33,432 nucleotides of DNA from the NCBI GenBank assembly GCA_049322715.1, contig JBMOQP010000002.1, positions 1-33,432 of the forward strand. The letters run 5' to 3'. Source of the DNA: Thiofaba sp049322715. Lineage in GTDB: Bacteria > Pseudomonadota > Gammaproteobacteria > Halothiobacillales > Halothiobacillaceae. The position numbers were made by a program, and so were the translations under genes. Below the pieces are notes generated by a model. That model was given only the letters and a program-made list of their open reading frames with translations, was not told where the DNA came from and ran no database searches. Below are positions 1 through 10,664 of the stretch, piece by piece (position 1 is the stretch's first letter; the number at the start of each line of letters is the position of its first letter).

Positions 1-309
1 GGCCTGCCTCCGCTCGGCCTCCTCGGTCCTGCGCTGAGCCTCCTGCTGCTTGCGCTCGAGATCGGCCTGGCGCTGCTGCTGGGCCCTCTCGCGCTGCTCC
101 TCGGCCTGCTTGAGCTTGTTCATCTCGGCCTCGATGGTCGAGGCATCGACCATCGTCGCTTGGATCGGCTCGGGCTCGCCCGGGGCGGCCGGCAGGCTTT
201 CGGCGGTGTGCGTCCAGTTGAAGGAGACCAGCACCACGGCCAGAATCGCCAGGTGCAGCAGGATGGAGACGAGCAGGGCGCGCGGCATGCGCTTGATGGC
301 GGCGAACAT
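1..309 (-). CDS. tolA: TolA, Tol-Pal envelope protein (N-terminal 103 residues; rest beyond the window)
   Basis: Inner-membrane protein that links the TolQR proton-driven motor to Pal and TolB during outer-membrane constriction. The start is the ATG at 309, three bases after the tolR stop region, and the frame is open to the window edge, so only the N-terminus is seen. Residues 1-10 are basic, and residues 11-29 form one transmembrane helix carrying the Ser15-x3-His19 pattern that TolA uses to contact TolQ. From about residue 55 the protein becomes Gln/Glu/Arg/Lys/Ala-rich (KLKQAEEQRERAQQQRQ), as expected for the long helical TolA domain II. It is the last visible gene of tolQ-tolR-tolA. The identity rests on position plus this architecture; the C-terminal domain III is not in view. 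Confidence 0.93.
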   Translation of the reverse strand, partial: MFAAIKRMPRALLVSILLHLAILAVVLVSFNWTHTAESLPAAPGEPEPIQATMVDASTIEAEMNKLKQAEEQRERAQQQRQADLERKQQEAQRRTEEAERRQA

Positions 310-312
310 GGA

Positions 313-762
313 TTATTTACCCTTGGCAGGCGACTCGGTCACCAGCCCGACCTTGTCGATTCCTGCGCCCTTGACCAAGGCCATGGCCTCGATGACCTTC
401 TGGTAGGGAACGCTGGCATCCCCCTTCACCAGCACCGGCACCTCCGGCTTGAGCTGATGCCAGGCCGCGACGCGGGCCTGGATCTGCTCAGGCGCGAGCG
501 CGGCATTAGGATTGTCGGCGATATTCAGGTAGAAGGCCCCATCCTTGTCCACGCTCACCACAACAGGGGGTTCCTTGTCGCTCGCCATGGTCTCGGAGGC
601 GGCCTTGGGCGTCTCGACCTCGATCCCCTGCTGCAACATCGGCGCCGTCACCATGAAGATGATGAGCAACACCAGCATGACGTCGATGTAGGGAACGACG
701 TTGATCTCGGCGACCGAGCGGCGGCCGCGGCGGCCGCGCCCCGGGCTGACGGAGGCGCCCAT
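313..762 (-). CDS. tolR: TolR, ExbD/TolR family stator protein
   Basis: A 149-residue partner of TolQ in the proton-motive-force-driven Tol motor. A short basic N-terminus (RGRRGRRS) is followed by the family signature INVVPYIDVMLVLLIIFMV, a single transmembrane segment at about residues 20-42. Asp27 is the position of the proton-translocating Asp of ExbD/TolR (Asp23 in E. coli TolR). The rest is the periplasmic domain, ending in a conserved-looking KVIEAMALVKGAGIDKVGLVTE stretch. Its start follows the tolQ stop by one base and tolA starts three bases after it, so the three genes are surely co-transcribed. Confidence 0.96.
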   Translation of the reverse strand: MGASVSPGRGRRGRRSVAEINVVPYIDVMLVLLIIFMVTAPMLQQGIEVETPKAASETMASDKEPPVVVSVDKDGAFYLNIADNPNAALAPEQIQARVAAWHQLKPEVPVLVKGDASVPYQKVIEAMALVKGAGIDKVGLVTESPAKGK

Positions 763-763
763 G

Positions 764-1459
764 TCAGGCCGCCGGGCGCGCGGCGCCCTGACGGTGGAGG
801 AGGCTCAGGAACTCCTCCTGGAAGCCGTCCAGCCGGTTGAACAGGCGGTCCGCGTCGTTGCTGTAGCGGTTGTAGGCCACCACAGCCGGGATGGCAGCGA
901 ACAGGCCCATGGCGGTGGCGACCAGCGCCTCAGCGATGCCCGGCGCGACCGCCTGCAGTGTGGTGTTGCCCGCGTTGGCCAGCCCCATGAAGGAGCTCAT
1001 GATGCCCCACACGGTGCCGAACAGGCCGACATAGGGACTGATCGAGCCGATGGTGGCGAGCACCGGAAGGTGCTCCTCGAGACGATCCATCTCGCGAGTC
1101 ATCGCGACCTTCATGCCACGCTGCGCACCCTCGAGCAGCAGGGCCGGGTCATGGCCGGCATCCTGGCGGCGCAGTCGGGCGAACTCGCGGAACCCCGCCT
1201 CGAACATGGCCGCCATGCCGGTGCGCGGGCGGTCGTCGCGAGTCAGGGCGTTGTAGAACTCGGACAGGTTCACGCCGGACCAGAAGCGTTCCTCGAATGC
1301 ATCGATCTCGGCACGGGCGCGCTTCATCTGGCCGTGCTTGTGGACGATGATCATCCACGACACGATGGAGGCCATCAGAAGAAGAAGCATGACGCCCTGC
1401 ACCAGCGGGCTCGCCCCGCCGATCAGGCCGATGATGGACATGTCAGGCGCCGTATTCAC
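764..1459 (-). CDS. tolQ: TolQ, MotA/TolQ/ExbB proton channel
   Basis: The pentameric channel subunit of the Tol-Pal motor. I chose the GTG at 1459, which overlaps the ybgC TGA as GTGA and lies 11 bases after a GGAG. It gives 231 residues (VNTAPDMSIIG...), close to the 230 of E. coli TolQ. An ATG at 1441 (MSIIG) is the alternative; a longer reading starting at 1549 would run into ybgC and is unlikely. Three transmembrane segments are visible: residues 12-35, and two in the stretch from GLFGTVWGIMSSFMG through EALVATAMGLFAAIPAVVAY. The Thr and small residues in the last two helices match the TolQ/ExbB pore. Confidence 0.95.
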   Translation of the reverse strand: MNTAPDMSIIGLIGGASPLVQGVMLLLLMASIVSWMIIVHKHGQMKRARAEIDAFEERFWSGVNLSEFYNALTRDDRPRTGMAAMFEAGFREFARLRRQDAGHDPALLLEGAQRGMKVAMTREMDRLEEHLPVLATIGSISPYVGLFGTVWGIMSSFMGLANAGNTTLQAVAPGIAEALVATAMGLFAAIPAVVAYNRYSNDADRLFNRLDGFQEEFLSLLHRQGAARPAA

Positions 1460-1852
1460 GACGGTAGTATCTCCAGGATGATGGGGGGCATGGGCTGCGG
1501 CCGGAAGCCGCCGGCGGTCACGCAGACGATCTCGGCCTCGCAGCGGCACAGGACTTTCCGGTCGGACGCGCGACGGGCTTCCTGTTCGAACACCAGGCGC
1601 GCCCGGCCCTCGAGCCTCGGGCGCGCGCTGATCTCGAGCAGGTCGTCCAGCCGCGCGGACTGGCGATATTCTACATGCACGCGGCGGACCACGAACACAA
1701 GACCTTCATTTTCAAGCAGTTCCTGCTGGTGAATGCCGCGGGCACGCAGCATTTCGGTGCGCGCCCGCTCGAAGAACTTCAGGTAGTTGGCGTAGAACAC
1801 CACGCCACCGGCATCGGTGTCCTCGTAGTAGACCCGCACCAGCCAGACAAAT

Positions 1853-1860
<8 letters not shown>
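1456..1860 (-). CDS. ybgC: YbgC, tol-pal-associated acyl-CoA thioesterase (hotdog fold)
   Basis: A 134-residue single hotdog-domain thioesterase, the usual first gene of the tol-pal cluster. The motif VYYEDTDAGGVVFYANYL is intact, and Asp16 corresponds to the catalytic Asp18 of E. coli YbgC. FFERARTEMLR and the VEYRQSARLDDLLEI segment also match the family. The family hydrolyses short- or long-chain acyl-CoA, and its link to Tol function is not settled. The start overlaps the ruvB C-terminus by 8 bases and its stop overlaps the tolQ start, so ruv and tol genes are joined into one transcription unit. Confidence 0.95.
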
Positions 1861-2902
<1,042 letters not shown>

Positions 2903-2903
2903 G

Positions 2904-3497
2904 TCACTTCACCGCCTGGCGGAGCGCCGCACGGATGATCTCCCCCGCCTCCAGCCCGGCCGCATCCGGCACCGCGCGCGCCATGCGGGCGGCCTCGGCG
3001 GGCTTGTAGCCCAGGGCCTCGAGGGCGGTGACGGCCTCCTCAAGCGCGCCGCGTCCGGCGCCCGTCGCCCCGGGCAGCGTCGCGCCTTCCTGGTCTTCGC
3101 CCAGCCGGTCCCGCATCTCGATAATCAGGCGCTCAGCGGTCTTGCGTCCGATGCCGGGCAGGCGGACGAGGGTGGAGACATCGTTGCGGCGCACCGCGTC
3201 GGCGAATTCCTGCGCGTTCATGCCGGACAGAATGGCAAGCGCGAGCTTGGCCCCCACCCCGCTGACCTTGAGCAGGTGGCGGAACAGGCTGCGCTCGGCC
3301 TCGCGCAGGAAACCGTACAGCAGGAAGGCGTCCTCGCGCACCACGGTGTGGATCAGCAGGATGACGTCCTTGCCTGTGGCGGGCAGGTCGTAGAGGGTGG
3401 ACATCGGCACCTCGACCTCGTAGCCGACGCCGTTCACGTCGACCAGAAGCCAGGGCGGCTGCCTGGACACGAGCTGGCCCTTGAGCCTTCCGATCAT
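2904..3497 (-). CDS. ruvA: RuvA, Holliday junction DNA-binding subunit
   Basis: A 197-residue tetrameric junction-binding protein that recruits RuvB. The N-terminal OB domain starts MIGRLKGQLV. Two helix-hairpin-helix segments follow: LLKVSGVGAKLALAILSG and LVRLPGIGRKTAERLIIEM. The C-terminal domain III (ALEEAVTALEALGYKPAEAARMARAV) binds RuvB. It lies 16 bases downstream of ruvC. Confidence 0.98.
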   Translation of the reverse strand: MIGRLKGQLVSRQPPWLLVDVNGVGYEVEVPMSTLYDLPATGKDVILLIHTVVREDAFLLYGFLREAERSLFRHLLKVSGVGAKLALAILSGMNAQEFADAVRRNDVSTLVRLPGIGRKTAERLIIEMRDRLGEDQEGATLPGATGAGRGALEEAVTALEALGYKPAEAARMARAVPDAAGLEAGEIIRAALRQAVK

Positions 3498-3513
3498 TGA
3501 GTGCCTCTCCTGT

Positions 3514-4095
3514 TCACTTGCTACGCCGGCGGAAGCGCGACTGCGCCAGCAGGCGCATGTTCTCGCGCTGCTGCTCGCTCATCTGTCCGCTCCCGACCAC
3601 CCCCATCAGCGAGGTGCGGCGAAAGGCATGGCAGAGGGCGATGGCGGCGGCGTCCGCCCCGTCTGCCGGGGGATCGCCCGCCAGGTTGAGCAGGCGCTTG
3701 ACCATGTGCTGGACCTGCACCTTGTCCGCCCGCCCGGTGCCGACCACGGACTGCTTCACCTCGGCGGGCATGTATTCCGCCACCGGCAGCCCCTTGACCA
3801 CCGCCGCCGCGATGGCGGCGCCGCGCGCCTGGCCGAGCTTGAGCGAGGATTCGGGGCTGCGGAACATGAACACCTGCTCGATGGCGAACTCGGCCGGCTG
3901 GAAGGCCTCGATCAGGCCGGTGATCCGGGTGAACACCTCGCCGAGGCGCTCTGGAAAACCGGCCTTGCCGGAGAGCCTGAGGCTCTCCAGGTGCAGACAG
4001 GTCGGTTCCCGGCGCGACAGTTCGATCACGGCCACGCCGGTGGTGACGGAGCCGGGATCGACGCCGAGGATGCGCAGGCGGGAAGGCGCGTTCAA
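3514..4095 (-). CDS. ruvC: RuvC, Holliday junction resolvase
   Basis: A 193-residue RNase H-fold endonuclease that cleaves Holliday junctions. The acidic active site is complete: Asp13 in ILGVDPGS, Glu73 in FAIEQ, and Asp145 and Asp148 in ADGADAAAIA. The start appears to be TTG at 4095. There is no ATG between the hairpin element and the conserved LRILGVDPGS, and a GAGGGG sits five bases before this TTG. That Shine-Dalgarno-like run belongs to the CCCCTCACCC end of the repeat at 4101-4136, so the repeat seems to contribute the ribosome binding site. Confidence 0.96.
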   Translation of the reverse strand: MNAPSRLRILGVDPGSVTTGVAVIELSRREPTCLHLESLRLSGKAGFPERLGEVFTRITGLIEAFQPAEFAIEQVFMFRSPESSLKLGQARGAAIAAAVVKGLPVAEYMPAEVKQSVVGTGRADKVQVQHMVKRLLNLAGDPPADGADAAAIALCHAFRRTSLMGVVGSGQMSEQQRENMRLLAQSRFRRRSK

Positions 4096-4100
4096 GCCGC

Positions 4101-4136
4101 CCCCTCACCCCTACCCCTCTCCCGATGGGAGAGGGG
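4101..4136. repeat. Hairpin repeat between yebC and ruvC
   Basis: Arms CCCCTCTCCC (4114-4123) and GGGAGAGGGG (4127-4136) form a perfect 10-bp stem with a GAT loop, preceded by CCCCTCACCCCTA. CCCTCACCC...CCTCTCCC-stem-GGGAGAGG repeats of this look are scattered in many proteobacterial genomes (recalled, not searched). There is no U-run on the minus strand, so it is not a typical terminator and transcription from yebC into ruvC probably continues. On the minus strand its far end supplies the purine run before the ruvC TTG. Confidence 0.75.
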
Positions 4137-4138
4137 TA

Positions 4139-4879
4139 TCAAGCCAGCGCCTCTTCGGGCAGATCGGCGTTGTGGTACACGGCCTGCACGTCGTCCAGGT
4201 CCTCGAGCATGTCGATCATCTTGACCAGTTTCTCGGCGACCTCGCCTTCGACCGGGGCAGAGGTGCTCGCGCGCATGGTGATCTCGGCATCTTCCGGCAC
4301 CAGGCCCTTGGCCTTCATGCCATCGAGCACGGACTGGAAGGCCTCCGGCGCGGTCAGCACCTCGATCGAACCATCCTCATCCACCACCACGTCGTCCGCG
4401 CCGAGTTCCAGTGCAGCCTCCATGATGGTGTCCTCGTTGCTGCCCGGCGCGTACAGCAGGGTGCCGGTCTTGCTGAACAGGTAGGCCACGGAGCCGTCGG
4501 TGCCCAGATTGCCGCCGTTCTTGCTGAAGGCGTGGCGCACCTCGGCCACTGTGCGCACCTTGTTATCGGTCATGCACTCGACGAACACGGCCACGCCGCC
4601 GGGGCCGTAGCCCTCGTAGGTAAGCTCCTCATAGCTCTCGCCGCCGTCCGCGCCAACGCCACGCTTGGCGGCGCGCTCCATGGTGTCCTTGGTCATGTTG
4701 GCGGCCAGCGCCTTGTCCCATGCCAGGCGCAGGCGCGGGTTATCCGCCGGGTTGGCGCTCTGGCCCTGGCGTGCGGCGACGGTGATCTCGCGGATGATCT
4801 TGGTCCAGATCTTGGCGCGCTTCTTGTCCTGCCTGTCCTTGCGGTGCTTGATGTTGGCCCATTTGCTGTGACCGGCCAT
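4139..4879 (-). CDS. yebC: YebC/TACO1-family protein
   Basis: A 246-residue protein of the YebC/TACO1 family, which is linked to translation of difficult sequences such as proline stretches and, in older work, to transcription regulation. The hallmark start MAGHSKWANIKHRKDRQDKKRAKIW and the GYGPGGVAVFVECMTDN segment are intact. The ATG at 4879 follows AGAGG by six bases. It is the first gene of the ruv-tol run. The 86 bases between it and nadA hold the likely promoter and a GGGCATGCCC palindrome at about 4933-4942, but no clear -35/-10 pair can be read. Confidence 0.97.
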   Translation of the reverse strand: MAGHSKWANIKHRKDRQDKKRAKIWTKIIREITVAARQGQSANPADNPRLRLAWDKALAANMTKDTMERAAKRGVGADGGESYEELTYEGYGPGGVAVFVECMTDNKVRTVAEVRHAFSKNGGNLGTDGSVAYLFSKTGTLLYAPGSNEDTIMEAALELGADDVVVDEDGSIEVLTAPEAFQSVLDGMKAKGLVPEDAEITMRASTSAPVEGEVAEKLVKMIDMLEDLDDVQAVYHNADLPEEALA

Positions 4880-4965
4880 GACAACCTCTACGAATCAATT
4901 CACGAAAACGGCGAAAGTTTAACCTGTATTTGCGGGCATGCCCCGAGGGCGCTCCCACAGACCGA

Positions 4966-6051
4966 TCAATCCTTCGTGGCGCGGGCGACGAGCCCCTGGC
5001 CGCGCGAGAACTCGAGCATGCGCTCGATGGGCAGGCGGGCGCGATCGATGATGGCCGGGTCGACCTCGACCTCGTGCCCCTCCGGATGCTGCAGCGCCTC
5101 CAGCAGGTTCTGCAGACCATTCATCGCCATCCACGGACAGTGGGCGCAGACACTGCAGCTGCCGCCGCGGCCGAGGGTCGGCGCGGCAATCAAGGTCTTG
5201 CCGGGGGCCGCTTTCTGCATCTTGTAGAAGATGCCGCGGTCAGTGGCGACGATGAGGGTCGCGGCCGTGGACTCGCGCGCGGCCTTGATCAGCTGGGAGG
5301 TGGAGCCGACATGATGCGCCAGTTCGACCACGGCCTTGGGCGACTCGGGATGCACCAGCACCTCGGCCTCCGGGTGCTTGAGCATCAGCTCGCGCAGGCC
5401 CTCGGCGCTGAACTCGTCGTGTACCACGCACTCGCCCTGCCACATGAGCATGTCGGCGCCGGTCTGCTCCTGGATGTAGCGCCCGAGATGTCGATCGGGG
5501 GCCCACAGGATCTTCTCGCCGCGCGCCATCAGGTGCCTGACGATGGCGAGTGCGTTGCTCGATGTGACCACCCAGTCGGCGCGCGCCTTCACCGCCGCCG
5601 AGGTGTTGGCGTAGACCACCACGGTGCGGTCGGGGTGCTGGTCGCAGAAGGCCGCGAACTCCTCTGCCGGGCAGCCGACGTCAAGCGAGCACTCGGCCTG
5701 CAGGGTCGGCATCAGCACGCGCTTCTCCGGATTGAGGATCTTGGCCGTCTCGCCCATGAAACGCACGCCGACCACGACAAGGGTCCTCGCCGGATGGCGG
5801 CTGCCGAAATCGGCCATGTCGAGCGAGTCCGACACGTGCCCGCCAGTCTCCTCGGCCAGCTTCTGCAGTTCCTCATCGACGTAAAAGTGCACCACCAGCA
5901 CCGCGTCGCGGGCCGCAAGCAGGGCCTTGATGCGCTCGCGCAGGGCCTTGCGCTCCTCGGGCGCGAGCGGGGCGGGAGGCGGGGCCTGCTCGATCAGGCG
6001 CTGGATGACGGCCTCGCGCAGGCGGGGGATGTCGGTGGCAAGATCGCTCAT
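4966..6051 (-). CDS. nadA: NadA, quinolinate synthase
   Basis: A 361-residue 4Fe-4S enzyme that condenses iminoaspartate with dihydroxyacetone phosphate to quinolinate in NAD synthesis. I start it at the ATG at 6051 (MSDLATDIPRLREAV), preceded by GAGG at eight bases; the frame is open 31 codons further up but that part does not look like NadA. Cysteines in the three family contexts are visible: LQAECSLDVGCP, WQGECVVHDEF and GGSCSVCAHCPWMAMN. The substrate-binding segments VVVGVRFMGETAKILNP and VYANTSAAVKARADWVVTSSNA are also present. nadB and nadC are not in the window. Confidence 0.97.
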   Translation of the reverse strand: MSDLATDIPRLREAVIQRLIEQAPPPAPLAPEERKALRERIKALLAARDAVLVVHFYVDEELQKLAEETGGHVSDSLDMADFGSRHPARTLVVVGVRFMGETAKILNPEKRVLMPTLQAECSLDVGCPAEEFAAFCDQHPDRTVVVYANTSAAVKARADWVVTSSNALAIVRHLMARGEKILWAPDRHLGRYIQEQTGADMLMWQGECVVHDEFSAEGLRELMLKHPEAEVLVHPESPKAVVELAHHVGSTSQLIKAARESTAATLIVATDRGIFYKMQKAAPGKTLIAAPTLGRGGSCSVCAHCPWMAMNGLQNLLEALQHPEGHEVEVDPAIIDRARLPIERMLEFSRGQGLVARATKD

Positions 6052-6219
6052 GCGAAACCTCGCAGTACGATTCAGACGCAACAGGCGGAATGACTCCGCC
6101 TGCATGAAAGTTCCGGCACCGCCCGGCAGGCCGGGCAGCGCCACGTCAACGATACCAGCTTAGCCTTCGGCGGCTGGCTTGAACAACGCCGCATGGAACG
6201 GCGTTGGGAGGCGCAAGCC

Positions 6220-8013
<1,794 letters not shown>

Positions 8014-8043
8014 GGGGAGATCCGGAACGAAAAACGTGTGATG

Positions 8044-8763
8044 TTAAGGCCTGGCCTCGGGGGCGGCAACAACCGGCGCACCGGCCGGCCGGCCATTGCC
8101 GCGCGCGCCGGGCACCACCATGCCGAGCGAGATGATCATGCGCATGGCATCCTCGACACCCATGTCGAGCTCGACCACCTCATCGCTGGCCACGAAGATG
8201 ACGTAGCCGGAGGTCGGGTTCGGCGCGGTGGGCACGTAGACCGTCAGCATGTCCTTGGCCGTCTTGTCCTGCACCTCGCCGACCGGGTCCCCCGCGAGGA
8301 AGGCCAGGGTCCACAGGCCCTTGCTCGGATACTCCACCAGCAGGACCTTGCGGAAGGACTTGGAATCGGTGGACAGAAAGGTATGCATCAGCTGCTTGAC
8401 CGCTGAGTAGACCGAACTCACCAGCGGGATGCGCTCGAGCATCGCCTCCCACAGGCCGACGAGGCGCCGGCCGAGAAAGTTGGCCGCGACCAGGCCGGTG
8501 ACCAGCAGCACCGCCAGGGCGAGGATCACCCCGAGGCCCGGGATGTGGAAGCCCAGCAACTCGTCGGGACGGTACTGGGGCGGCAGAAGGACGAGCGTGC
8601 GGTCCATCAGGTCGACCAGGCTGATCACCACCCACCAGGTGATGACCAGCGGCACCCATACCAGCAACCCGGCGACGAGGTAGCGGCGCAGGGTGGCCAG
8701 CGGGCCACGCGCATGGCCCGTCGGCTGTTCGGTTTCAGGGGCTGGGGGGACGTAATCGCTCAT
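8044..8763 (-). CDS. DUF502 family membrane protein
   Basis: A 239-residue inner-membrane protein of the DUF502 family, whose function is unknown. After a Pro-rich, polar N-terminus (about 25 residues) come two strong transmembrane segments: RYLVAGLLVWVPLVITWWVVISLV and GLGVILALAVLLVTGLVAANFLG. These are followed by the family segments LVSSVYSAVKQLMHTF, VLLVEYPSKGLWTLAFLAG and VYVPTAPNPTSGYVIFVASDEVVELDM. Genes of this family commonly sit directly before aspS in gammaproteobacteria, as here, suggesting one transcript. The C-terminus is Ala/Pro/Gly-rich and looks unstructured. Confidence 0.9.
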   Translation of the reverse strand: MSDYVPPAPETEQPTGHARGPLATLRRYLVAGLLVWVPLVITWWVVISLVDLMDRTLVLLPPQYRPDELLGFHIPGLGVILALAVLLVTGLVAANFLGRRLVGLWEAMLERIPLVSSVYSAVKQLMHTFLSTDSKSFRKVLLVEYPSKGLWTLAFLAGDPVGEVQDKTAKDMLTVYVPTAPNPTSGYVIFVASDEVVELDMGVEDAMRMIISLGMVVPGARGNGRPAGAPVVAAPEARP

Positions 8764-8869
8764 GGCATGAACCGTCGCTTGGAAGGCTGTTCATCATCTT
8801 AACCCATCGGGAGTTCCCCTCCCCCGGTTTCGCCTTGCCCGCCCGACTTGGCAGAATGCCGCCCCAGGG

Positions 8870-9049
8870 AAGCGCCGAAAAACTCAGCGCTTCTTGCTTG
8901 GGGCATGGATGCCCCAACGCAAGCAACGACGCAAGTCGTTGCTTTGCGGAGACTGCCGCGAATTCACTTCGCGGCAAGTCGAGCTGAAAAAATCCATGGA
9001 TGGATTTTTTTCAGCATTACCCTAGGAAACGCTGAATGGTTCAGCGCCG
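8870..9049. repeat. Array of six consecutive hairpins between divergent genes
   Basis: Stems in order: AAGCGC 8870-8875 with 8887-8892; TTGGGGCAT 8898-8906 with 8909-8917; CGCAAGCAACGAC 8918-8930 with 8935-8948 (one bulged base, GCAA loop); GACTGCCGCGAA 8951-8962 with 8968-8980 (one bulged base); GCTGAAAAAATCCAT 8983-8997 with 9000-9015 (one extra T); CGCTGAA 9031-9037 with 9041-9047. The stems are nearly back to back and unrelated in sequence. Loops and tips (CATGGATG, GCAA) recur in the other repeats of the window. It lies in the 313-base gap between the divergent DUF502 and SDR genes; no open reading frame there looks real. I could not pick a convincing promoter in the gap. Confidence 0.85.
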
Positions 9050-9076
9050 CCCTTGTCTAATCAGGAACCCTCCTCC

Positions 9077-9925
9077 ATGCCCCCCTCCCGCACCATCCTG
9101 ATCACCGGCTGCTCGTCCGGCATCGGCGAGAGCGCCGCCCGCATCCTGCGCGAGCGCGGCTGGCGCGTGTTCGCCAGCGCGCGCACGTCCGAGGACGTCG
9201 AGCGCCTGCACGGTGAGGGATTCGAGGCGCTGCGGCTCGACCTGGACGACTCCGCCTCGATCCTGGCCGCGGTGGACGAGCTGCTGCGCCGCACCGGCGG
9301 CACCCTGGACGCGCTGTTCAACAATGGCGCCTACGGTCTGCCCGGCGCGGTGGAGGACCTCACCCGCGACGCCCTGCGCGCCCAGTTCGAGACCAACCTC
9401 TTCGGCTGGCTGGAGCTGACCAACCGCCTGATCCCCGTCATGCGCCGACAGGGACACGGGCGCATCGTTCAGTGCAGCTCGGTGCTCGGCTTCGCCGCCT
9501 TCCCCTACCGCGGCGCCTACAACGCGACCAAGTTCGCGCTCGAGGGACTGACCGACACCCTTCGCATGGAGCTGCGCGACACCGGCATCCTGGTGAGCCT
9601 GATCGAGCCCGGCCCGATTTCCACCCGCTTCCGCGCCAACGCACTGAAGGCGTTCCAGCGCTGGATCACCATCGAGGGCAGCGCGCACGAGGAGCAGTAC
9701 CGTCGCCAGCTGGAACGCCTGCAGAAGGAGGGCCCGGCCGCACCCTTCACCCTGCCGCCCGAGGCGGTTGCAGGGGCGCTCGTCCATGCACTGGAAAGCC
9801 CCCGCCCGCGCCTGCGCTACCGCGTGACCGTGCCGACCATCGTCTTCGCCTGGCTCAAGCGCATCCTGCCGGGGCGCTGGATGGACGCGATGCTGCTGCG
9901 CGCTTCCGGCGGCGGCAAGCGCTGA
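9077..9925 (+). CDS. Short-chain dehydrogenase/reductase (classical SDR)
   Basis: A 282-residue NAD(P)-dependent oxidoreductase of unknown substrate. The Rossmann motif is TGCSSGIG at residues 10-17, the NNAG-equivalent is NNGAYG, and the catalytic set is Ser135, Tyr148 and Lys152 (YNATK). The PGPI segment after strand 6 (IEPGPISTRFRANAL) is typical. The C-terminal tail (ALESPRPRLRYRVTVPTIVFAWLKRILPGRWMD) matches the SDRs often annotated as retinol-dehydrogenase-like in proteobacteria, which may be membrane-associated. I start at the ATG at 9077, ten bases after AGGA; a TTG at 9053 is also in frame but has no ribosome binding site. Its TGA overlaps the next ATG as TGATG, so the two genes are translationally coupled. 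Confidence 0.93.
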   Translation: MPPSRTILITGCSSGIGESAARILRERGWRVFASARTSEDVERLHGEGFEALRLDLDDSASILAAVDELLRRTGGTLDALFNNGAYGLPGAVEDLTRDALRAQFETNLFGWLELTNRLIPVMRRQGHGRIVQCSSVLGFAAFPYRGAYNATKFALEGLTDTLRMELRDTGILVSLIEPGPISTRFRANALKAFQRWITIEGSAHEEQYRRQLERLQKEGPAAPFTLPPEAVAGALVHALESPRPRLRYRVTVPTIVFAWLKRILPGRWMDAMLLRASGGGKR

Positions 9926-10620
9926 TGGCCGAGTGGCCCCCGCCGCACGCGGTGCGGATCTCCGGCCGCGTCCGCCGCGTGCTGCTGCGCATGCATCCCG
10001 AGCGCGGTCTGGAGGTTGTCACCCCCAGGCGCCTGAGCGAGCGCAAGGTCGCCGAACTGCTCGACCTGCACCGCGATTGGATCGAGCGCCACCTGCCCCT
10101 CCTGCGCACCTGGCCCCTCGAGCAGATCCCGTCCTCCATCCACCTGCCGGCGCTCGACCAGCAGTGGACGATCGAGCATGTAGCCAGCGCGGAACACCCC
10201 CGCCTGCACATCCACCCGGAAGCCCGCCGGCTCGTTCTGCGGGGCGCCCCCGCCAGCCTCTGGCCCCTGCTCGGCCGCTGGCTCACCGCGCAGGCCAAGG
10301 CCCACCTGCTGCCCCGGCTGGACGACCTCGCCACCCAGCACGGCTTCCGCCTGACAGGATCATCCATCCGCTGGTCCCGCACCCGCTGGGGCAGCTGCTC
10401 CCGGCGCGGCAGCATCAGCCTCAGCGCCCGGCTGCTCTGGCTGCAGCCCGCCGCAGTGCACTACGTGCTGCTGCATGAGCTCACCCATCTGGAGCACTTC
10501 CACCACGGCCCGGCCTTCTGGCAGGCCCTCGAGGCCAGGCTGCCCGGCGCGCGGCTGCTGGACAGGCAGTTGCGCCAGGCGGGCCGGGACCTGCCCGGCT
10601 GGCTGCCCCTGCTGAAATGA
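9925..10620 (+). CDS. YgjP-like (DUF45) zinc metallopeptidase
   Basis: A 231-residue protein of the YgjP/SprT-like metallopeptidase group. The zinc motif HELTH is at residues 184-188, with the third family position in HLEHFHHGPAFWQALE. The preceding GSSIRWSRTRWGSCSRRGSISLSARLLWLQPAAVHYVLLHEL stretch contains the characteristic WGSCS motif of the family. The ATG overlaps the stop of the upstream SDR. The frame is open for a further 150 codons upstream, but those overlap the SDR gene and are not coding. The substrate is unknown for this family. Confidence 0.9.
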   Translation: MAEWPPPHAVRISGRVRRVLLRMHPERGLEVVTPRRLSERKVAELLDLHRDWIERHLPLLRTWPLEQIPSSIHLPALDQQWTIEHVASAEHPRLHIHPEARRLVLRGAPASLWPLLGRWLTAQAKAHLLPRLDDLATQHGFRLTGSSIRWSRTRWGSCSRRGSISLSARLLWLQPAAVHYVLLHELTHLEHFHHGPAFWQALEARLPGARLLDRQLRQAGRDLPGWLPLLK

Positions 10621-10664
10621 GCCCGCCCGCCGCGGCGGGGGTCATCGCAAAAGCGGCCCCGGTT

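Noticed and set aside
6052..6181. Riboswitch in the nadA leader
   Set aside because: The hairpins there are simple and belong to the repeat array; no known NAD-sensing RNA motif could be recognised.
9472..9924. 150-codon N-terminal extension of the YgjP-like metallopeptidase
   Set aside because: It overlaps the SDR gene in another frame and is Arg/Pro-rich; the overlapping TGATG start at 9925 is the normal solution.
10626..10639. CCCGCC/GGCGGG stem as a rho-independent terminator after the metallopeptidase gene
   Set aside because: The loop is only two bases and no T-run follows on the plus strand; rho-dependent ending cannot be judged from sequence.
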